From assembly GCF_003008595.1 (NCBI RefSeq), contig NZ_CP027671.1, positions 33,156 through 97,155 of the forward strand: a DNA stretch of 64,000 bases, written 5' to 3'. Under the pieces are notes generated by a model that was not told the origin of the DNA, ran no database searches, and saw only the letters and a program-made list of their open reading frames with translations. The stretch is from Simplicispira suum (GTDB lineage: Bacteria; Pseudomonadota; Gammaproteobacteria; Burkholderiales; Burkholderiaceae_C). Below, piece after piece: positions 44,626 through 53,034 of the stretch; position 1 is the first letter of the stretch, and each line of letters starts with the position of its first letter. Both the position numbers and the translations under genes were made by a program.

Positions 44626-45183
44626 TCAATGGGCAAAAATCGAACCAGCAGATTGGTCTCCGCACCGCAGGACCAGGAAATGACTTCCAGGCCGGTTCAG
44701 CTCGGCGTCAAAGGCAAGTCCCGTAGTCCCCGCAAAATTGCAGACTGCTTCATTCAGGTTTTGCAAGTCAATTGCCACATCGGCAGCCGTGACAGTGGAA
44801 CCAGGGCGTGAGGAATCGCGAAGGCTTGCAATCAACAAGTCAATGTCGTGGTCCAGCACATCAATGACTTCTGGCCATAGGTTCGGAAGGCCTCGAACCT
44901 CTTCAATGCGATCGTTGAAATCCTGATAGCTGATGCATGCCATCCACGATTGGCTTGTTCCATAGTCGCAGCAATAGGTAAATATCTGCTCACCAGCCAA
45001 TACGGTTGCGTCAATGTCCGAGATTGCCCAGCCTTTCGCTGACTCTGCGATACCCGTGAGGAATGCGCGCGCCGCATTCCCGCCATTGACAGCTGCGTTG
45101 AGGTTCAATGGGATGTTTCTATGTGGGCTCCTGGCGCGTATCTGTTCAGGACGGGTCGGATTCTGGTTCGATGTCAATTCCAT
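44626..45183 (-). CDS. Hypothetical protein, 185 residues
   Basis: MELTSNQNPTRPEQIRARSP opens a soluble protein. It contains NAARAFLTGIAESAKGWAIS and DIDATVLAGEQIFTYCCDYG, then SYQDFNDRIEEVRGLPNLWP and VIDVLDHDIDLLIASLRDSS. No family is recognised. It overlaps the upstream MobI-like gene by 38 bp, indicating one operon. Confidence 0.6.
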   Translation of the reverse strand: MELTSNQNPTRPEQIRARSPHRNIPLNLNAAVNGGNAARAFLTGIAESAKGWAISDIDATVLAGEQIFTYCCDYGTSQSWMACISYQDFNDRIEEVRGLPNLWPEVIDVLDHDIDLLIASLRDSSRPGSTVTAADVAIDLQNLNEAVCNFAGTTGLAFDAELNRPGSHFLVLRCGDQSAGSIFAH

Positions 45184-45628
45184 TGGACTCTATTGCGCAA
45201 TTCTGCTCGGTCAACGCCGCATTGCGTATCGCCATGATTGATCTGACCACAAAGTGAGCTTCCTTTCGAATTGATGTGATCTTTCGCTCGGTCTCCTCGA
45301 CAATCGGCGCCTCCCATTCCTTTGTCCATGGTCTGAGCTTGGCCATGGTATAGGTGAGTTCGCTTTTGGCTCTTGGAATACTGATCTTGACTTGGCGGCG
45401 GGCGTCCTTCACCCCGTACCATTTGGTTCCTATCCATTTGAGCTGAAGGTGATTGCCCTTGCGGTAGGCAGCGAGGACGAGCGTGCTCTTGTCTGACCAT
45501 GACTGCGTCTGCTTCTCCATGTCCTTAATCTGCTGCCAATGATCGTCGACGACTGCTGCTGCGGTGACGTGGAGATCGTGCATGCACGCTTCCAAGGCAT
45601 CCATGACAGTCTGGTGTGGTGGGTTCAT
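45146..45628 (-). CDS. MobI-like conjugative transfer protein (tentative)
   Basis: 160 residues: MNPPHQTVMDALEACMHDLH at the start. The C-terminal half YTMAKLRPWTKEWEAPIVEE followed by TERKITSIRKEAHFVVRSIM resembles the conserved tail of MobI(A/C) transfer proteins (S-L-K-PWE-LV--TE--FA-IR-EA). This is from memory of the pattern. MobI genes lie next to oriT, and here the upstream 550 bp holds unusual inverted repeats. An unrelated hypothetical protein is the alternative. Confidence 0.45.
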   Translation of the reverse strand: MNPPHQTVMDALEACMHDLHVTAAAVVDDHWQQIKDMEKQTQSWSDKSTLVLAAYRKGNHLQLKWIGTKWYGVKDARRQVKISIPRAKSELTYTMAKLRPWTKEWEAPIVEETERKITSIRKEAHFVVRSIMAIRNAALTEQNCAIESNGIDIEPESDPS

Positions 45629-45676
45629 TTCCCCTCCAAAACGGATTGTTTACTAGGCTCCGATTCCTACCCGAAA

Positions 45677-46091
45677 CGGAGCTGGGCGAAACCCAAAGTT
45701 TGCACGAGCCCGAGACCTTCCCCAGCTCCGATAAGCGCCCAAAACGGTACTATTAGTTATCGAAAAAACATCAATGGATGGGAAGAGCTGCAGCTGCTCT
45801 TCTTCTGGGTCGAAACAGAACTATTAGTGAACCGATTCATCGGCGCACTTGGTAGGGCCTTGCGCCAGAAAGATGCGGGACGTGCTCCGCCCTCGAACGC
45901 TTAGAACCGGCCAATTTTTAGGAAGAACTGTAGCTGTTCCGCTGCGGTGGCAAAGAAGAGCAGTTGCAGCTCTTCCCATTTTTTTCTTCATTCCCCTACC
46001 TGGCTGCGTTCACAAGTGAATTTTTGGGAAGAGCTGTAACTGTTCCACTGCGGTGGCAAAGAAGAGCAGTTGCAGCTCTTCCCATTTTTTG
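45677..46091. repeat. Cluster of inverted repeats and tandem long hairpins, possible oriT or structured RNA
   Basis: CGGAGCTGGG (45677-45686) pairs with CCCAGCTCCG (45721-45730). Two copies of ACTATTAGT lie near 45749 and 45820. GAAGAGCTGCAGCTGCTCTT forms a third hairpin at 45782-45801. Two tandem units (45921-45985, 46027-46087) each fold into a stem of about 20 bp with a 15-18 nt loop. They share 43 identical bases and are followed by ATTTTTT. Differences between stem arms are T-for-C changes that keep G-U pairing in plus-strand RNA. Confidence 0.7.
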
Positions 46092-46181
46092 CATTTGGGG
46101 GGAGAAGGGTAGATGGTTGCCCTTTTGCGCGTTCAATCCCTGCCGCCATCCTCTCGCAACTTGTTAGTGGCGGTGTACTAG

Positions 46182-47420
46182 GGAAATGCTGATTTATTCG
46201 ACGCAGTGCGTCTACGGCGAAGCGATCTGAAGCGTTGATAGTCACAGGGCGACCCGAGACGAAACATCATGAAGCAGATCAGCTTTGCCACAGCCGAACA
46301 CCAGACGAAGAAGCGGGTGACGCGACGCGAGAAGTTTCTCGCGGAGATGAACCAAGTGGTGCCGTGGGCCCGGTTGATCGAAGCCGTTGAGCCGTACTAC
46401 CCCACGGGCAAGCGCGGCCGCCCACCCATTGGGCTCGAGCGCATGCTGCGCTTGTACTTTGTGCAGCAGTGGTACGGCTTGGCCGATGAAGCGCTGGAAG
46501 ACGCGGTCAGCGACAGCGCTGCGATCCGCAGCTTTGTGGGCATTGACCTGGGGCGCGAAGAGGCGCCCGATGCCACAACGGTGTTGAAGTTTCGCCGCCG
46601 GCTGGAGGACAACCAGCTCACCGAGGTGATGTTTTCCCAGATCAACGCCCACCTGAGCGAGCGCGGTCTGATGATGCGCGAGGGCACGATGGTGGACGCC
46701 ACCATCATCAATGCGCCGAGTTCGACCAAGAACGAACGCAAGGAGCGTGACCCCGAAATGCACCAAACCAAGAAGCGCAACCAGTGGTACTTCGGCATGA
46801 AGGCGCACATCGGCGCGGATGCTGACTCGGGCCTGGTGCATAGCGTGCATGTCACGTCGGCCAACGAATCCGATGTGGCCCACACGCATGAGTTGCTGCA
46901 CGGACAAGAGAGTGAAGTGTTTGCCGATGCGGGCTACGTGGGTGTGGAAAAGCGCGAAGAGATCATCAAGGCCCAGGAGGCCGGAGACATCCAATCGGAC
47001 GTCAAGTGGAACGTGGCCATGGGGCGGGCCAAACTCAAGGGTATGGCCGAGGGGGCACTCAAGGAACTCACGCAAGCGCTGGAGCGCGTTAAGGCGCAAA
47101 TCAGGGCGCGGGTCGAGCACCCGTTCCATGTAGTGAAGAACTTGTTCAAGCACCAGAAGAGCCGCTACAAAGGCTTGGCCAAGAACGGCGCGCAGATGTT
47201 CAGCTTATTTGGCCTGGCCAATTTGGTGATCGCCAAGAAACGATTGCTGGCGTTGCAAGCCCAAGGAGCGTCTTGAACGGGAGATCGGCCCCGATAGGGG
47301 AGAAAACCGGGCCTTCTGGCCCTTGAAATCGACAAAAACAGACTTCAATCAGATCGCATCGTGAAATCCAAAAGCCATCACATGTTGGCCTGCGCGAAGC
47401 GGTGATTGATCAGCGTTTCC
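46182..47420 (+). mobile_element. IS5-family insertion sequence, complete
   Basis: The ends read GGAAATGCTGAT (46182) and, in reverse complement from 47420, GGAAACGCTGAT. Both are flanked by CTAG (46178-46181 and 47421-47424), the 4-bp target duplication of the IS5 group. Length is 1239 bp with one transposase gene. Confidence 0.93.
46269..47276 (+). CDS. IS5-family transposase (IS5 group)
   Basis: An intact 335-residue DDE transposase. MKQISFATAEHQTKKRVTRR starts it; LRLYFVQQWYGLADEALEDA is the N-terminal domain. The DDE residues lie in GTMVDATIINAPSSTKN (Asp), EVFADAGYVGVEKRE (Asp) and RARVEHPFHVVKNLF (Glu), with the Y-(2)-R-(3)-E signature. It lies inside a bounded element with fresh-looking target duplications. 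Confidence 0.94.
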   Translation: MKQISFATAEHQTKKRVTRREKFLAEMNQVVPWARLIEAVEPYYPTGKRGRPPIGLERMLRLYFVQQWYGLADEALEDAVSDSAAIRSFVGIDLGREEAPDATTVLKFRRRLEDNQLTEVMFSQINAHLSERGLMMREGTMVDATIINAPSSTKNERKERDPEMHQTKKRNQWYFGMKAHIGADADSGLVHSVHVTSANESDVAHTHELLHGQESEVFADAGYVGVEKREEIIKAQEAGDIQSDVKWNVAMGRAKLKGMAEGALKELTQALERVKAQIRARVEHPFHVVKNLFKHQKSRYKGLAKNGAQMFSLFGLANLVIAKKRLLALQAQGAS

Positions 47421-47424
47421 CTAG

Positions 47425-48576
47425 CGGGTGACAACTTTTCCCTGAAATTAGAATTCCAGAATTAATTAATTGAAAAACGGAATCATCAGCATTTGCTCGG
47501 GAACCGAAATGGGCGATTCGAATCGTAAAGTTTCGGCTGGTGTCGCTGGTAGTGGGTTGAAATCGATTCTTCGCCCAGCAGAGGCCGCACCCGCCGGATT
47601 GTTCGAAAGCCGTGTAGATGGGAAGATGGTTTCCTGCATGTTCTTGTAGATGGCAAGCCATTCGTGCTGGGCGTGTCGTCAGATCGGGCTGAAATGTGGG
47701 AGCGGTCGCTGCATGTCGATTACAGCGAATCGGAATTCGTACCAGGTATTGATGTAATCTGGAATGCTATTGTCCGAGATGTCTGAGATCGATGTCCTTG
47801 TGACCGGATTTCCTGTTTTGCAGGCATTAAGCCCCGAGCGTTGCAAGGAATTGGAATCTCAATTCATTGGTCAGCACCAGATCACACCGAAACGAATTGT
47901 GAATGTGAAGAAGGTGGAGGTGCTTCCGCAACCGGTAGGAGGGCTCCTGGATTTCTTGAATTAGCAGGAAATCCACCGGCACGCGAACGATCTGCCTATT
48001 GAAGCTGATTCCCGCGTTCTTGTTGTTGATCCAGATTTTTCTCCTTTGACTGGGCGCCTGACCAATGGCCAACTGAATCGTCAATCGAGCGGGACAAGCC
48101 TCAACGCCTCTTCTGTGCTGCTTGAGCGGGCCAGCAAGTTGATCAAACAGAGCAGCCCCAACCGAAAACCTAGAGAATGCAATTCGCCAAGGTAACATGT
48201 CATTTCTCTTGATGGGACAATGAATTGTGATTGCTCCCTACATTTCAAGGGCGAGCGAATTGTTGGCGGACGTCACAGCAACTTCGATTCAAAAATCGCT
48301 GCGCGTTGAAAAATCGTATCCTGGCATTGTGGTGCTTGTCGGCGGCGGGGCGCAGTTCAACCCCAGGTGAGAGACCACTTGCCCAGATTCAGCATGCCTT
48401 TTGTACTGCCTCCGATCCGATTCTCGAAAAACGGTCATCAGTTCCGGGACAACGGAACTCTTTGAGGACATGATGGTGAAGTCCGCTACCGCGAAATCTG
48501 TGTAAGTGCCCATTGGCGTGCTCTATGAAGCCGAACGTTTGCCACGAGACCACTCGATGGACGGGTGAAGCCGCAC
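47425..48576. other. 1.15 kb decayed region
   Basis: No intact gene. Coding-like pieces on plus include SSDRAEMWERSLHVDYSESE followed by FVPGIDVIWNAIVRDV (about 47673-47785) and DSRVLVVDPDFSPLTGRLTN (about 48005-48065). They lie in different frames, with stops between, suggesting one or more old pseudogenes interrupted next to the IS5. I recognise no family. Confidence 0.4.
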
Positions 48577-49182
48577 TTACTTGACCTCCCAGGTGAGCGC
48601 AACACTTCTTCCATACAACTCTCTCCGGCTTGGGCGAAGGCGTACGTTTGTGCCGTTCGCCAAGGCAAAGAGCGTCCACTTTCGATCTGCCTGTCGCACC
48701 AAAGCTTTTATAGCTGGCACCTTCGCGAGTGCGGAGTCCTTAACCTTCGTCTTACTGGCAGCAATGAAGAAGAAAGAGCGCGCACTTGGATACGTCAGCT
48801 TTGCCTCCTTCAGCTTCTTCAGGTCCTTCTGGAAGTCGCTGATGCGGAGCCTCTCTCTTGCCTTGAAATAGGTCTTGATCTCATACAGCACCCGCGGCAC
48901 AGTGTTTTCGAAGACTACACAGTCAATCTTTCCGCTCGTCTCACGGTCTGCTCGCCAATCGCTATTCGCAAGAGCGCTTCGAAAAGCAAGAAACATCATT
49001 CCTTGGATGTCGTACTCGGAGAGCTCGCGAACATCGCCGTTGAGAAGCAACTCAACGTGCAAAAAGACGTCTCGAACCATCTGGGCGTGTCGCGTGGCAA
49101 TGTTCATTGATGGCGCTAACGTAATGTCCCGAGCAAAACCTACTCTATAAGTTGGGCGCCGTTCCGCAAGTTGGACATGCAT
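48577..49182 (-). CDS. PD-(D/E)XK nuclease-like protein
   Basis: 201 residues from 49182; an internal Met at 49107 (MNIATRHAQMVRDVFLHVEL) could be the true start. The centre reads DWRADRETSGKIDCVVFENT followed by VPRVLYEIKTYFKARE. This is an Asp, a beta hairpin and E-x-K, the core of PD-(D/E)XK nucleases. An N-terminal helix (LSEYDIQGMMFLAFRSALAN) could supply the leading acidic residue. Charged C-terminal half. The protein may act in restriction or DNA repair; no partner methylase or ATPase is adjacent. Confidence 0.55.
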   Translation of the reverse strand: MHVQLAERRPTYRVGFARDITLAPSMNIATRHAQMVRDVFLHVELLLNGDVRELSEYDIQGMMFLAFRSALANSDWRADRETSGKIDCVVFENTVPRVLYEIKTYFKARERLRISDFQKDLKKLKEAKLTYPSARSFFFIAASKTKVKDSALAKVPAIKALVRQADRKWTLFALANGTNVRLRPSRRELYGRSVALTWEVK

Positions 49183-49348
49183 CCCTACTGGAAATGACTT
49201 TCAGCTTGGTTGGATCACAAATTTACTGTGTACATGTTCAGTTATGAAAATTCTGTGCAACTTAGCAGCCCTGCGCTGCAGTCCGCGTGCTGGAGCGGTT
49301 GCGTGAGCGTATTCGATACATGAACTATAGCCTCAGCATTGAACAGAT

Positions 49349-49723
49349 CTATGGGTATTGGGTACAGTTTTCATACTCTGAAGGGACCGCTTTGTGTATC
49401 GTGGGCGAACGGCTGCAGTGGGTCGACAGCACCATTTCATACCGCGTGGCACCGGAAACCGCGTTGGCATACGTTGCGATGATGTTCCGGTACGCAGCAC
49501 CTTGAGCGTTGCGCAGGCTTTGGGTCTTCGGACCGCCTACCTTCTCTAAGCGGCGCCCGACCTCGGCCAACGAGTAATCCCTGCCACCTTCATCTCGAAT
49601 CTCATTTAGCGCTTCCCACACCTTATCAAGATTCGCGAGTTTGGTGGCTTTGTCGCGGTGCTGCGTTGCACCTAGTACACCATGGCACAGATCCACGCCA
49701 TTCAGTCCGATACTGACGCGCAC
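49349..49723 (-). CDS. GmtX-like protein (gamma-mobile-trio type), possibly truncated
   Basis: The segment KLANLDKVWEALNEIRDEGG followed by RDYSLAEVGRRLEKVGGPKT and QSLRNAQGAAYRNIIATYAN recalls GmtX and related small DNA-binding proteins encoded beside integrases (GGPKxQSLRN-x-G-xYR). The last 33 residues look unlike the family, so the 3' end may be altered. The assignment is from memory and moderate. A tyrosine recombinase at the left edge of the window could be an unlinked partner. Confidence 0.45.
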   Translation of the reverse strand: MRVSIGLNGVDLCHGVLGATQHRDKATKLANLDKVWEALNEIRDEGGRDYSLAEVGRRLEKVGGPKTQSLRNAQGAAYRNIIATYANAVSGATRYEMVLSTHCSRSPTIHKAVPSEYENCTQYP

Positions 49724-49904
49724 ATGTCAAAAGGACGTGTGTTGCGACGCATGACCTTGTTCTCATGAGCCGCCCTCGGACGCAATCTGCGTGCGACCAA
49801 AAACCTTCCGCATAAAAAACACACCCGACGTGCCGGTGAAAAATGAACAAGCAGATGGCTCCCGTCGATGCATCTGAAAACCTTGGCCTTGCCTCCGGTC
49901 ATCA

Positions 49905-50297
49905 ATGGCTGTAGCCATTCCCCGAAAGGAACGCGCGAAGCCTACTTTTTGCGGATTGGACGCTGATCAGGTAACTCAGCTCGCCAGGGACGCTGTGGCC
50001 AACGCGGTCGTATCGACTGCACGCGCCGGCATCCCCATCACCGGGTTGGTCGATAGCCGCGTGCAAGCATTCCAAGCCTCGGATCCCTGCATTACAAAGT
50101 TCCTGCAGGAGCAAAGCGCTGGCCTTGGTGTCCCGTCCATTCAGATCGAACGCGATCCAAACACGGGATTGCTGGTAGGCAATGTGCCAGGAATCCCAGG
50201 TGCGCATACCCAAGGTGAAACCGTCGAAGAACTCTGCGCACACCTGACAGAGGTATTGGAGATGCTGCAGGAACACACCGCAGTCGCCCTCAAATAG
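49905..50297 (+). CDS. HicB-like antitoxin domain protein
   Basis: 130 residues. The C-terminal part IQIERDPNTGLLVGNVPGIP followed by GAHTQGETVEELCAHLTEVL is the partial RNase-H-like HicB fold. The first 70 residues (MAVAIPRKERAKPTFCGLDA, ITGLVDSRVQAFQASDPCIT) are not the usual HicB start and lack a recognisable domain. No HicA toxin is adjacent. The frame continues beyond its TAG stop into a DUF4926-like sequence. Confidence 0.6.
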   Translation: MAVAIPRKERAKPTFCGLDADQVTQLARDAVANAVVSTARAGIPITGLVDSRVQAFQASDPCITKFLQEQSAGLGVPSIQIERDPNTGLLVGNVPGIPGAHTQGETVEELCAHLTEVLEMLQEHTAVALK

Positions 50298-50528
50298 CCC
50301 CTTCCCGAACATGCGCTGGATTCAGGCGCATTGGGTGTGGTGGTTCACGTCCATGGGCAAGGTGCTGCTCATGAGGTGGAGTTCTTGACGCAGGATGGTC
50401 ATACCGTCTGCGTCGAGACGCACCAACCGGAGGATCTGGCTCCGGCACCGCTTTCCGCCATGCGTGAAGAGGTCCGACAGGACTTGCTTCAGAGCGAAGA
50501 AAGTCGCAAGAAGCCTCGGCTACCCTGA
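50298..50528 (+). pseudogene. DUF4926-like protein, in frame after a stop
   Basis: After the TAG at 50295 the same frame reads PLPEHALDSGALGVVVHVHG, then AAHEVEFLTQDGHTVCVETH and QPEDLAPAPL, a DUF4926-type small beta barrel. The beginning of the domain (normally ending TVALT-LPEH) seems to lie before the stop as HTAVALK. Either the stop is a nonsense mutation, or translation restarts at TTG 50331. Confidence 0.55.
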
Positions 50529-50551
50529 TCAACTTCTATCCGTTGGGCGTT

Positions 50552-50857
50552 TCATCGTGCCTTTGTTGACGAGGTCAGCAACTGACGCACCCGCGCAAAA
50601 CCCTCTGGAGTTTTGGCCATCTCTTCAGGCGTCATGCCCTCCAGTGCCTGGTTGGGGGTATCCAGCCAGCGGCGGGCCGCAAGCATGCTTCCCTTGGCCA
50701 GGATGGCAAGGTGGTCGAGCTCTTCGAGGCGCTCATAGTCTGGACTGCCGAATTCTCGACCCACAGGAGCAATGCGATCCCAGTCCTGCAGCAGATCCTG
50801 AGGCTCCCTGTCGCCCATATCATTCGTGGTGGTAGTCTGGCCTTTTGCCATCGCCAT
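50552..50857 (-). CDS. MbcA/ParS-type toxin-binding domain protein, orphan antitoxin
   Basis: 101 residues. LEELDHLAILAKGSMLAARR followed by WLDTPNQALEGMTPEEMAKT and PEGFARVRQLL is the DUF2384 toxin-binding domain of RES-Xre antitoxins. The DNA-binding half is absent and there is no RES toxin beside it. It may be a remnant or an anti-addiction factor acting on the RES toxin at 38259-38732. Confidence 0.7.
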   Translation of the reverse strand: MAMAKGQTTTTNDMGDREPQDLLQDWDRIAPVGREFGSPDYERLEELDHLAILAKGSMLAARRWLDTPNQALEGMTPEEMAKTPEGFARVRQLLTSSTKAR

Positions 50858-50927
50858 ATATCCCTCGCAGGTTGTGTCCTGACCAATCGCGCTGAGCGTT
50901 CACTTCGTCCTTTGGGTAAGGATCCGC

Positions 50928-51563
50928 ATGAAGAATCCACATTATGAGTACCTGGGCAGGCGCATGCGTGGGTACCACCGCACGCACCAGTGGCGCCTAT
51001 CAGAGGGTGGCCTGTACATCCCTCATGCATACTGGAACATGGGGCCCGACAGCCTTTCGTACTGGGATGATGTGGGCTTCATCCTCAATGGGCGGCGCAT
51101 CATGGTGTGGTGGCGGCATCCTCGGGACATCTTCAAAGAAGCCATCTGCTCCCTGGCTTGGGAAGAGGCTGGTGACGGTCCACAGGATCGCTGGTTGTTC
51201 GAAGGGGGAACCCAGAACTACAAGAAGGTTGGCAAATCAGGCCAGCGAAAAAAGCGGAGCAGTTACACCAGTCGCGAGCCTTCGGAGGCGCAGAGCCAAC
51301 ACTACGCCAAGCTATCCCAGATTGAAGAACGGTTGATGCGGGATGGGATTGACCTGGAAGTTCGCCCGTCATGGAAATGGGAGCGCCTCAGTTGGGCCAT
51401 GGGCGTGACCCTGGTGGCACCGCTTGAAGTGCGCAATGAGCAAGAGGTCGCAGAAGTGGCCCACCTGGCCCGCAACCTCATCTTGCGCAAAACCACGTTG
51501 GCACAGGAATTCCCGGGCTTTGTGTACGACCGGGCCAGCTGGCTGCGTGACGAGGCTGTATAA
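50928..51563 (+). CDS. Hypothetical protein, 211 residues
   Basis: The start ATG has AAGGA 6 bp upstream (MKNPHYEYLGRRMRGYHRTH). Aromatic-rich N-terminal half (LYIPHAYWNMGPDSLSYWDD, GRRIMVWWRHPRDIFKEAIC), then a charged linker and a helical end (QEVAEVAHLARNLILRKTTL). No family is recognised. Coding quality is good and it stands alone. Confidence 0.6.
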   Translation: MKNPHYEYLGRRMRGYHRTHQWRLSEGGLYIPHAYWNMGPDSLSYWDDVGFILNGRRIMVWWRHPRDIFKEAICSLAWEEAGDGPQDRWLFEGGTQNYKKVGKSGQRKKRSSYTSREPSEAQSQHYAKLSQIEERLMRDGIDLEVRPSWKWERLSWAMGVTLVAPLEVRNEQEVAEVAHLARNLILRKTTLAQEFPGFVYDRASWLRDEAV

Positions 51564-51683
51564 ACGTGCTGCGCGGCGCCCCAATACCTCCACGGGACAT
51601 GCCTGCGGCGTGGTGAGGGCGGACTTTGCTGATTGGCTGATCGAGTGTTCTCTTGTTGGGGATCCACCCTTGGAAGCCGACCA

Positions 51684-52135
51684 ATGCCTATTTTGTTTCT
51701 GGATTTCGATGGGTGCTGCATCCAGAGCATTGCCATGAGTCGAGGCACTTTTGCTGCTTGCCGGTGTTGGAGAGCGCATTTCGCCAAGTCCCTGAACTCA
51801 AGCTGGTGATCACAAGCACATGGCGACTGCATAGTCCGCTGGAGCAACTTCAACAAAGGTTCAGCGCGGATGTGGCAGCCAGAATCGCGGGAGCCACCCC
51901 AAAGTACTGTGATCTGAACGACGTCTCCACAGACGCTGGTTGGCTACGAGCGGGAAGCCGAGTGTCATGCATGTCTCCGGATGCATGAGGCTTCCCACCT
52001 GCCCTGGCTGGCGGTTGATGACCGTTCATGGCTCTACAGGCCATTTTGCAAGTCATTGTTCTTGACCGACGGCCGTACAGGGCTGAGCACGACCAGCGGG
52101 GAGTTGCTCGTGGCCCGGTTGCAGAAGCTTCTTTA
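51684..52135 (+). pseudogene. HAD-superfamily protein (RNA-repair-associated type) with two frameshifts
   Basis: MPILFLDFDG at 51684 is the HAD nucleophile motif. The frame shifts near 51711 into VLHPEHCHESRHFCCLPVLE, then FRQVPELKLVITSTWRLHSP and LEQLQQRF (Ser/Thr motif II). It shifts again near 51945 into EREAECHACLRMHEASHLPW, LAVDDRSWLYRPFCKSLFLT and DGRTGLSTTSGELLVARLQK (acidic motif). All parts are present but not in one frame, so the gene is recently broken or contains sequencing errors. Confidence 0.7.
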
Positions 52136-52232
52136 GAAGCATCAAACATCCAGGCGGCGGAGCGAATCCGGCAGCTGGAAGTGCAAGCCTGATGACAACG
52201 CGTCAGGCCTCCAACAAGTCCCCTGCTCCGGC

Positions 52233-52607
52233 TTGCTCGCGCAATGGGAACCTATACGTTACCATTGCGCGAGCTATCAGATCAAAGAACTCCTGCTGGA
52301 CGATGGCGACAGCCCCTTCGCGGAGTGGTTCGGGTCGCTGGTGGCCGTTGCTGCCGCAAAGGTGCGCGTGGCCGTGAGCCAGATGGAGCAGGGCAACCTG
52401 TCCAACGTCGAGTGGTTCCGTGGCATCGGCGAGTACAAGATCGACTAGGGTCCGGGGCTGCGCTTCTATCTGGCCAAGGACGGTCTGAAGATCATCATCC
52501 TGATCGGTGGCCGCACCAAGAAGCGTCAGCAGCAGGACATCGACCAAGCGGTGGCGCTGTGGGAAGAATACAAGCGCCGCAAGGTATCAACCCAGAAAGG
52601 AAAGTGA
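52233..52607 (+). pseudogene. RelE/HigB-type toxin with internal TAG stop
   Basis: The frame reads YQIKELLLDDGDSPFAEWFG, then VEWFRGIGEYKID, TAG at 52446, then GPGLRFYLAKDGLKIIILIG and GRTKKRQQQDIDQAVALWEE. Family members have a Trp codon (TGG) where TAG stands (EYRIDWGPGLR). A single G-to-A change would therefore have inactivated the toxin while the rest remained intact. The antitoxin gene follows by 2 bp. Confidence 0.82.
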
Positions 52608-52609
52608 AC

Positions 52610-52930
52610 ATGGCACTGACCCGTGATTTCAAAGAAACCGTGGCCGCGCGTGTGCAGAACGATCCGGCCTTTGCGCAGGCGCTTCTGGACGAGGCCATCA
52701 CCCAGTTCGTCAATGGCGAGCCGGAATCAGCCAAGCTGATCCTGCGTGACCTCGTCAACGCCACGGTCGGCTTCGAGGCGCTGGCCGAGGAAATTCACAA
52801 GCCCGCCAAGAGCCTGCACCGGATGTTGTCGCAATCTGGCAACCCGACCATGAGCAATATCTCGGCAATCTTTTCCGCCATCAAGCGTGCGCTCAAGGTC
52901 GAGGTGCACACTCAGATTTTGACGGCATGA
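52610..52930 (+). CDS. Antitoxin of HigBA-like module (addiction-module antidote, Xre-like)
   Basis: 106 residues from ATG 52610, with AAAGGAAAG about 6 bp upstream. MALTRDFKETVAARVQNDPA, FAQALLDEAITQFVNGEPES and EALAEEIHKPAKSLHRMLSQ followed by SGNPTMSNISAIFSAIKRAL match the putative addiction-module antidote family with its Cro-like HTH. It appears intact beside a toxin that carries a nonsense codon. Confidence 0.88.
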   Translation: MALTRDFKETVAARVQNDPAFAQALLDEAITQFVNGEPESAKLILRDLVNATVGFEALAEEIHKPAKSLHRMLSQSGNPTMSNISAIFSAIKRALKVEVHTQILTA

Positions 52931-53034
52931 CTTTCAAGCATCAAACCACGCCACCACCTTGCTGGCGCCGCGCCTCCTGACCTTCAGCGGGATGAAGGTG
53001 GACAGTTTCACCTTGCGCAAGCCAGTGGCGCTGA

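Noticed and set aside
45921..46091. Type III toxin-antitoxin RNA repeats or a CRISPR array
   Set aside because: Only two units with long internal hairpins and no adjacent ToxN-like or Cas gene; repeats lack spacers of CRISPR form.
52244..52930. 228-residue plus ORF spanning toxin and antitoxin
   Set aside because: First half is an out-of-frame shadow of the toxin; only the last 106 residues, starting at 52610, are the antitoxin.
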